Positions 41,181 to 45,513 of a stretch of DNA of 45,513 bases are shown in pieces. The position numbers and the translations under genes were made by a program. Numbering within the stretch: the first letter of the stretch is position 1; each line of letters opens with the position of its first letter. The notes beneath the pieces were generated by a model, which was given only the letters and a program-made list of their open reading frames with translations, was not told the DNA's origin and made no database searches. Source of the stretch: Anaerolineales bacterium (lineage in GTDB: Bacteria; Chloroflexota; Anaerolineae; Anaerolineales; UBA6663); NCBI GenBank assembly GCA_020845955.1, contig JADLEU010000233.1:1-45513 (forward strand), in the 5' to 3' direction.

Positions 41181-42584
41181 CTACGGAGTGGGCGCTGCTG
41201 GCGTTGCCGACGCGCCGGCGCCGGGTAGGAGTCCCAAGCGCCGCTGGTCGATGGGGATCATGATCGTCGTACCCGCGACGATCAGATCAGGATTGGGGAG
41301 GTCATTCCACTGCACGATGGCTTCCACCGCGACATCATGCTCAATGGCGACGGCGAGCAGCGTGTCGCCCGGCTGGATCTGGTACTCAATCCAGGCCAGC
41401 GTGACAGGCGGGCTGCCTGCCTGGTCCAACAGGATGCTCATTTTGGCCGAGGGATCGTCGTCGGAGGGGCCAGCGCTGGCCGCCACCGGCTCGCTGCCCG
41501 GGTCGAGGGCGGCAAAGCCGGGGTCGGCGCGAGTTAGGTTGAGGGCCATTATGGCAGAGGCGGCCAACCGGCTGGCCTCCGGCTGGCTCGGCGCCGCGCG
41601 GGCGGCCAGCGAGGCGATCATCCGAACGGCCAAGTATTGGGCCAGAAAGGTCTCGCCGGCGGGCCCGGCGGGAATGCCGGCAATCTGCGGCGAGGGGACG
41701 CTGACGAAGTAGTCGGCCGGCAGCGCGCCTGGTCCCTCTCCAAACTCCACGCGCACCTCCACGTTCGCCAGCGGGTTGTACTCCAGTGAGCCGACGTAGC
41801 TGTCCAGGTAGAGTTTGGCCGGCAGCGCCCCGGCGCAAGGCGTGGACCACGTGCCGCAGGCTTGCCGGAGCCAGGCGTCAAGGCGAGGGGCAACGGCGGC
41901 CACAAGGGCCGCGTCACGCTCGGAGTGGCGTATGTGGAGAAAGTCCGTGCGCCAGTCGGTCCAGGCGCCCCAATATTCGCCGGGCGGGGCCGTGTGCTGC
42001 CAGTCATCCGGTCCTTCGCGCTGGTAGATTTGCGGCAGCACAAAGCTGAGCTGCTGTCCATCTGGGGTGAGGTACGCGCGGCGGGCAGTAGCGGTGACAT
42101 AGCCGGCATCGAGCGTCGACACGCCATCGACCGCAACCGCCGCGCCGGCTGGCTGCAGCATGGGAACCGGAAGCGGGGCGGGCAATTCCCGCGCAAGCTG
42201 GGCGCGACGCGTCTCCAGCCAGTCGCCATTGCCGGAATCCTGCACGCTCAGCACGAGGTCGGCCCGGCCTGCATAGGCCTGCTGGTCTTCGTACCGCACC
42301 ATGGCTTCGATATCGCCGGTGACGCGCTGCCAGCCCAGGCGGGTGATGGACCGAACACTCACTGCGCTGACGACGGCCAGCGCCAGACCAAGCAGCACCG
42401 GGCGGATCCAGGGGCGGCGAGGCGTTTGCGCGCGCGGTACGGGTTGCGGCGGCCTGGCGGCCTGCGGAGTTGGCCGCGGCTCCGGCGCGGCGGTGCTAGG
42501 CTCATTGAGCGCTAGGTCTGGGACGTCGCCAAGGGGCCGGCCATCCGGCGCCTCGGCGACGTCCCACTCCAGCTCAATCGACAT
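41181..42584 (-). CDS. LysM-domain membrane-anchored protein
   Basis: A 467-residue protein. The first 58 residues are acidic then Pro-rich and cytoplasmic; one helix lies at about 61-80, and the rest is outside. The large middle domain (about 85-330) is not recognised. Close to the C-terminus a single LysM motif (Y-Q-I-Q-P-G-D-T-L-L-A-V-A ... I-V-Q-W-N-D-L-P-N-P-D-L-I-V-A-G) should bind peptidoglycan or chitin-like glycans. The tail is Ala/Pro/Thr-rich. It is third in an operon after the zinc-ribbon LysM gene and yggX, 19 bp from yggX. It converges with the ATP-grasp gene, 9 bp apart. Confidence 0.8.
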   Translation of the reverse strand: MSIELEWDVAEAPDGRPLGDVPDLALNEPSTAAPEPRPTPQAARPPQPVPRAQTPRRPWIRPVLLGLALAVVSAVSVRSITRLGWQRVTGDIEAMVRYEDQQAYAGRADLVLSVQDSGNGDWLETRRAQLARELPAPLPVPMLQPAGAAVAVDGVSTLDAGYVTATARRAYLTPDGQQLSFVLPQIYQREGPDDWQHTAPPGEYWGAWTDWRTDFLHIRHSERDAALVAAVAPRLDAWLRQACGTWSTPCAGALPAKLYLDSYVGSLEYNPLANVEVRVEFGEGPGALPADYFVSVPSPQIAGIPAGPAGETFLAQYLAVRMIASLAARAAPSQPEASRLAASAIMALNLTRADPGFAALDPGSEPVAASAGPSDDDPSAKMSILLDQAGSPPVTLAWIEYQIQPGDTLLAVAIEHDVAVEAIVQWNDLPNPDLIVAGTTIMIPIDQRRLGLLPGAGASATPAAPTP

Positions 42585-42603
42585 CAGTCACTGAGGCAGG
42601 CGG

Positions 42604-42894
42604 CTACTTCTTTCTGGGGCCGGGCTGAGCCTCCGGGGTCCAGTCTTCCGGCATACGAGCACCCTCGCCAAAGAAGAACTCCTCCAGCTGCTGCATGAGG
42701 AACTTCTGGGCATCAGGATCGCGCAGGTTTAGGCCGTAGTGGTTGATCAGCAGCGTGGATTGCTGCCGCCAGAGCTGCCAGGCTTCCTGCGAGATATTCT
42801 CGAATACTCGCTTGCCGAGCTCGCCGCCGAACGGCGGCCGCGGCAAACCCAGCAGCTCGCGCCCAAGCTTAACACAGTTGACCATACGTGCCAT
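42604..42894 (-). CDS. yggX: Probable Fe(2+)-trafficking protein
   Basis: A 96-residue small cytoplasmic protein of the YggX family, linked in enterobacteria to iron handling and protection of Fe-S clusters. The N-terminus R-M-V-N-C-V-K-L-G holds the conserved cysteine (C7). P-P-F-G-G-E-L-G-K-R-V-F-E-N-I-S and W-L-W-R-Q-Q-S-T-L-L-I-N-H-Y-G-L-N (with W-Q-L-W here) are near-diagnostic. R-M-P-E-D-W is near the end. It sits 18-19 bp from LysM genes on both sides in one operon, an unusual context. The family is best known from Proteobacteria. Confidence 0.9.
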   Translation of the reverse strand: MARMVNCVKLGRELLGLPRPPFGGELGKRVFENISQEAWQLWRQQSTLLINHYGLNLRDPDAQKFLMQQLEEFFFGEGARMPEDWTPEAQPGPRKK

Positions 42895-42912
42895 GGCAGC
42901 TCCTTTGCGCCT

Positions 42913-44076
42913 TCAGGGCGCCGACGCGCCGGTCCCCCCGGCCCAGACAAAATCACGGATTGGACTGGTGGCGCCCGCCGGCTCAAAGTCGGCCGGCGCG
43001 GTGCCCTCTGATTTCTGCCGAACGGTCGTGACCGTCCAGCGATAAACGTGAATGTTGTCGCCAGTATGCTGGAAAGTCGCCGGGACAATCAGCTTGGTGT
43101 CCGTGGTCGGCTGCCGGTAGAAGCGCGCGCAGTTGCAGGTGACGTCTTCAATGGTGACGTAGTAGAACTCACCAGGCCGCAGGGCGCCAACGGACGCCCA
43201 CTGCAGGGTGGCGCCCTCGCCGGCGGCCAAAATCTGGCCGTCGGCCGGCAGCAGTTGGTTGGGGGCTGGCCAGGGCGGCGGCGGCGTGGCGGTCGGCGTC
43301 GGGCCTGGGGTCACCACCCGTTCGAGCGGGATGATGAGCACCTGCCCTTCGCGAATGCTAGTGGCATCGGTGATGCCGTTGACCTCCATCAGATCGCCGA
43401 CGGTGACCCCGTAGAAGTTGGCGATGCCCAGCAGGGTGTCGTTGGCGTGAACGGTATAGGTGGTGCGCGGCACCTGCGTCGAGACCACGCTGCCCAGCGT
43501 GGCGGTGGGCAGGGGCGTTGGGGTCGGAGTGGGCTGGGGGATCAGCAGCACCCGGCCGACCGACAGGTTGCAATTCGGGTCGAGCCCATTGAGCCCCACA
43601 ATGCTCTGCCAGGACACATCGTACTGCACGGCGATCGACACGCAGGTATCCCCCGTCGCCACGGTGTACTCGACCGGGGGCAGGGAGGTGCCGGTGGGCA
43701 CGGGGGTCTCCGTGGCGGTGGGCAGGGCCGTGTTAGTAGGCGGTGCGGTGTTGGTGGCAGTGGCCGTGAGCGTCGGCGGTGTTTGGGCGACAGCAGCGCC
43801 CGCAAATGGCCAGCGGAGGCGGCCGGTGGCGAACAGAAAGGCGACGACGCTGGCGGCTGCCAGGAGCAACAGCAAAAGCAAGAGCCAGGGACTGGGCAGG
43901 CGCACCGGGGCCGCTCGGGCCGAGAGAGGGCCAGCGCGTGCGGCCGGGCGCCCGCCCGGTTTGACCGTCAGGTCCGCGCCGCAGACCAAGCATTTTGTAG
44001 CCGCCGCTCCTACGCGCGTGCCGCAAGTCGGGCACAAGCGAGGTGCGGAGGCAGTAGAGGCAGGCGATTTCGTCAT
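42913..44076 (-). CDS. Zinc-ribbon, membrane-anchored protein with two LysM domains
   Basis: A 387-residue protein with clear modular order. A cytoplasmic zinc ribbon is formed by C15/C18 and C29/C32. A helix lies at about 62-84. A Thr/Pro-rich linker follows. LysM 1 is near 137-182 (Y-T-V-A-T-G-D-T-C-V-S-I-A) and LysM 2 near 207-252 (Y-T-V-H-A-N-D-T-L-L-G-I-A), joined by P-T-P-T-P repeats. The C-terminal ~110 residues look like an Ig-like or fibronectin-like domain (L-Q-W-A-S-V-G-A-L ... Y-R-W-T-V). It would span the membrane and grip the wall. It begins an operon with yggX and a second LysM gene, with a promoter at 44168-44196. Confidence 0.85.
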   Translation of the reverse strand: MTKSPASTASAPRLCPTCGTRVGAAATKCLVCGADLTVKPGGRPAARAGPLSARAAPVRLPSPWLLLLLLLLAAASVVAFLFATGRLRWPFAGAAVAQTPPTLTATATNTAPPTNTALPTATETPVPTGTSLPPVEYTVATGDTCVSIAVQYDVSWQSIVGLNGLDPNCNLSVGRVLLIPQPTPTPTPLPTATLGSVVSTQVPRTTYTVHANDTLLGIANFYGVTVGDLMEVNGITDATSIREGQVLIIPLERVVTPGPTPTATPPPPWPAPNQLLPADGQILAAGEGATLQWASVGALRPGEFYYVTIEDVTCNCARFYRQPTTDTKLIVPATFQHTGDNIHVYRWTVTTVRQKSEGTAPADFEPAGATSPIRDFVWAGGTGASAP

Positions 44077-44167
44077 GGAGGCTCAAAGCCAGACCGCGGT
44101 TCTGGCGGTGACCACGGGATTATGAAAAGCTCGGCCGGACACGTGCGCTGGCTGGCCGAGCGTCGCC

Positions 44168-44196
44168 ATTATACCATCCGTCCTTTCGCGGGTCCT
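44168..44196 (-). promoter_or_regulatory. Promoter of the LysM / yggX / LysM operon
   Basis: On the minus strand AGGACC (44196-44191), a 17-bp spacer and TATAAT (44173-44168). The leader would be about 85 nt to ATG 44076. The -35 matches the consensus only in its GAC core. Confidence 0.55.
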
Positions 44197-44235
44197 TGGG
44201 CGACATAAACTCGTTGGGATGTCACAGGCGAGGCG

Positions 44236-44823
44236 TCACGGGGCCGAAGTCTCAGCCGGCGGGGTTGTCCCTTCCAGCCCCAGCGTGCTGGCGATGCCGC
44301 GCATGGCCGCGATGACGAGGGTAATGTGCTCGTTCAGATCGACGCCCAGTTCGCGCGCGCCCTGCTCGATGTCGGCCCGGTTGACGCCGGCCGCGAACGC
44401 CCGGTCTTTCCACTTGCCCTTGACCGACTTCGCGGTCAGATCATGCAGGCTGCGCGATGGGCGCACCAGGGCACAGGCGGTGATCAGGCCAGTAAGCTCA
44501 TCCACCGCGAACAAGGCCCGATCCATGACAATTTCGCGCGGCACGCCGGTGTGCGGGGCGTGGCTCTGGATGCAGCGGATCACGTCTTCGGGGACGCCCT
44601 GCTCGCGGAGGATCGCGGCGCCCTTTTGCGGGTGCTCCTCTAGGGTCGGGTGAATCTCCCAGTCAAAGTCGTGCAGCAAGCCAGGCAGCGCCCAATAGTC
44701 TGGGTCGCCGCCGTATTTGGCGGCGTAGGCGCGCATGGCGGCCTCGACCGACAGCATATGCCTGATCAAGTTCTCGTTCTTGACGTATTCGGTGACGATG
44801 GCGTAGGCGGCGTTGCGGTTCAT
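44236..44823 (-). CDS. HD-domain phosphohydrolase-like protein
   Basis: A 195-residue cytoplasmic protein of the HDIG/HD superfamily. Metal-binding positions fit: H22 (L-I-R-H-M-L), H51-D52 (L-L-H-D-F-D-W-E), H64 with E-E-H-P-Q-K-G, H88/H91 in S-H-A-P-H-T-G, and D118 in A-V-D-E-L-T-G-L. These proteins hydrolyse phosphate esters of nucleotides or related compounds; the substrate is unknown here. ATG 44823 has no clear Shine-Dalgarno. Just upstream is a G-tract and decayed coding sequence, so the gene may have lost its original neighbour. It ends 160 bp before the LysM gene start, which has its own promoter. Confidence 0.85.
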   Translation of the reverse strand: MNRNAAYAIVTEYVKNENLIRHMLSVEAAMRAYAAKYGGDPDYWALPGLLHDFDWEIHPTLEEHPQKGAAILREQGVPEDVIRCIQSHAPHTGVPREIVMDRALFAVDELTGLITACALVRPSRSLHDLTAKSVKGKWKDRAFAAGVNRADIEQGARELGVDLNEHITLVIAAMRGIASTLGLEGTTPPAETSAP

Positions 44824-44849
44824 GGGTTAAGGAGTGTCAAGTCGCGTCA

Positions 44850-45240
44850 ATGCACGGGGGGGGGCCGAGACGCCGACACTGTCCAACTCGGGGCGTTGCA
44901 CAGATCGAGCGCGCGGGGCAGGTGAAAGCGCTGCGTGGCCAGAATTGCCTGATCGAGGCGAAGATGTCCCGTGCCCAGTAACAGGTATCGCAGGTGCGGC
45001 GTCGGGCGGCATCGAGCACGATCGCGTCGTCGAGCACGCCCCGTTGGCGGGTCGCCTCGGCCATGGCCTATGGCTTGCTGTAGGCGGCGGGCTGGTAGTT
45101 GCCACTCAGCAAGCGCCGATCGACCTTGCTGCCGTGAAACAGGTCGGCGGCCGTGGCCACATGGTCGTACAGCACGGCGCTCATGCGGCCGCTGCGCTGG
45201 CGCCGCACCGAGGGCAAAGATAGCGCGCTCGTAGCGCAGC
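44850..45240 (-). pseudogene. Decayed coding remnant upstream of the HD gene
   Basis: On the minus strand protein-like stretches appear in sequence: S-V-R-R-Q-R-S-G-R-M-S-A-V-L-Y-D-H-V-A-T and L-L-S-G-N-Y-Q-P-A-A-Y-S-K-P, then an in-frame stop near 45070. M-A-E-A-T-R-Q-R-G-V-L-D-D-A-I-V-L-D follows, and, after a frame change near 44985, L-D-Q-A-I-L-A-T-Q-R-F-H-L-P-R-A-L-D-L-C. The parts read as one protein broken by a stop and at least one indel. A run of nine G residues lies at its end (44856-44864). The family is not recognised. Pseudogene and sequencing-error explanations both remain open. Confidence 0.35.
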
Positions 45241-45414
45241 CAGGTATATAGCCGCGGCCCAAGAGACGGCCACGGGCGCCGAGGCTGGCCAACGCCAGGG
45301 CGAGTCTATAGCGCTTGCGCATGTAGTCCGATCCGCGACGGCAAACGGAGTAACCATAGCATAAAAACATGAGATCGTGGTGAGAGGCTCTAAGTCACTC
45401 GTAGAAAGTTCGGA

Positions 45415-45513
45415 TCATGTTTTGGCCGCTCCCGCCTGGGCCAGTCGGACGACCTCACAGTTGGTCAGCGCCAAGGCGCGCGCGGGCAGGAAGTCCGCGA
45501 AGTAGCCGCGGAT
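45415..45513 (-). CDS. C-terminal end of an unidentified protein, running off the window
   Basis: The last 32 codons of a minus-strand frame that is open to the window edge and ends in TGA at 45415-45417. The translation runs from I-R-G-Y-F-A-D-F-L-P-A-R to A-Q-A-G-A-A-K-T. It is too short to assign a family. Codon usage matches the genome. The next 170 bp toward the left contain no clear gene before the decayed remnant. Confidence 0.4.
   Translation of the reverse strand: MRGYFADFLPARALALTNCEVVRLAQAGAAKT

Noticed and set aside
43260-43780. Repeat-rich DNA in the zinc-ribbon LysM gene as a possible tandem-repeat or CRISPR-like array
   Set aside because: It is explained by Thr/Pro codons in the linkers between LysM domains. 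There are no regular repeats with unique spacers.

Overview
The window is about 45.5 kb of GC-rich, gene-dense bacterial chromosome with frequent GTG and TTG starts and many 4-bp start/stop overlaps. The gene content points to a Chloroflexota bacterium, most likely Anaerolineae-like: an Agl23-type GT-C protein fused to an NHL propeller, a PTPS-related GT-C membrane protein, a bacterial eRF1-like (baeRF) protein, LysM proteins with Thr/Pro-rich linkers, an LppM-like lipoprotein, and no outer-membrane genes. That placement is inference from gene families only. I found no tRNA, rRNA, CRISPR array, insertion sequence or phage gene.

Layout. 1-5.4 kb: ECF sigma factor and zinc-type anti-sigma factor, a 23S/16S pseudouridine synthase, and the GT-C/NHL protein. 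5.8-7.8 kb: sucC-sucD, closed by a terminator. 7.9-15.1 kb: a second GT-C protein, a TPR protein with its own promoter and terminator, an RsmD-like methyltransferase, an orphan PDZ protein, nicotinate phosphoribosyltransferase and the baeRF protein. 15.1-17.7 kb (minus strand): a frameshifted remnant, a TIM-barrel/SnoaL protein and a lipoprotein. 17.8-22.8 kb: the bifunctional ppGpp enzyme, moeA, a DsbA/VKOR disulfide-forming pair and a small acidic DUF1540-like protein. 22.9-23.6 kb (minus): a two-domain S1 RNA-binding protein under a perfect consensus promoter.

23.8-37.3 kb is a same-strand run that reads as a surface-glycan locus. Phosphohexomutase, GDP-mannose 4,6-dehydratase and a GDP-4-keto-6-deoxymannose reductase would make GDP-D-rhamnose. 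A polyprenyl diphosphate synthase could supply the lipid carrier. A GT2 and a GT4 glycosyltransferase, two tandem GT-C membrane proteins and an O-antigen-ligase-like protein could assemble the glycan. TatD nuclease is embedded in the run. 37.4-38.2 kb: an STAS antagonist and RsbW-like kinase pair. 38.2-44.8 kb: cell-envelope and miscellaneous genes, namely a class A beta-lactamase-fold protein, an ATP-grasp ligase, a LysM / YggX / LysM operon and an HD-domain protein. The last 0.7 kb holds decayed coding sequence and the 3' end of a gene running off the edge.

Most useful observations: five copies of one beta-sandwich-like module spread over three GT-C proteins; probable leaderless transcripts for relA/spoT and pncB; an RsmD homologue whose catalytic motif IV reads APPQY rather than DPPY; an HtrA-type PDZ domain without a protease; and a baeRF protein with no obvious partner. 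No single locus proves a new system. The GT-C family with shared C-terminal modules next to GDP-rhamnose genes is the best candidate for an incompletely described pathway.
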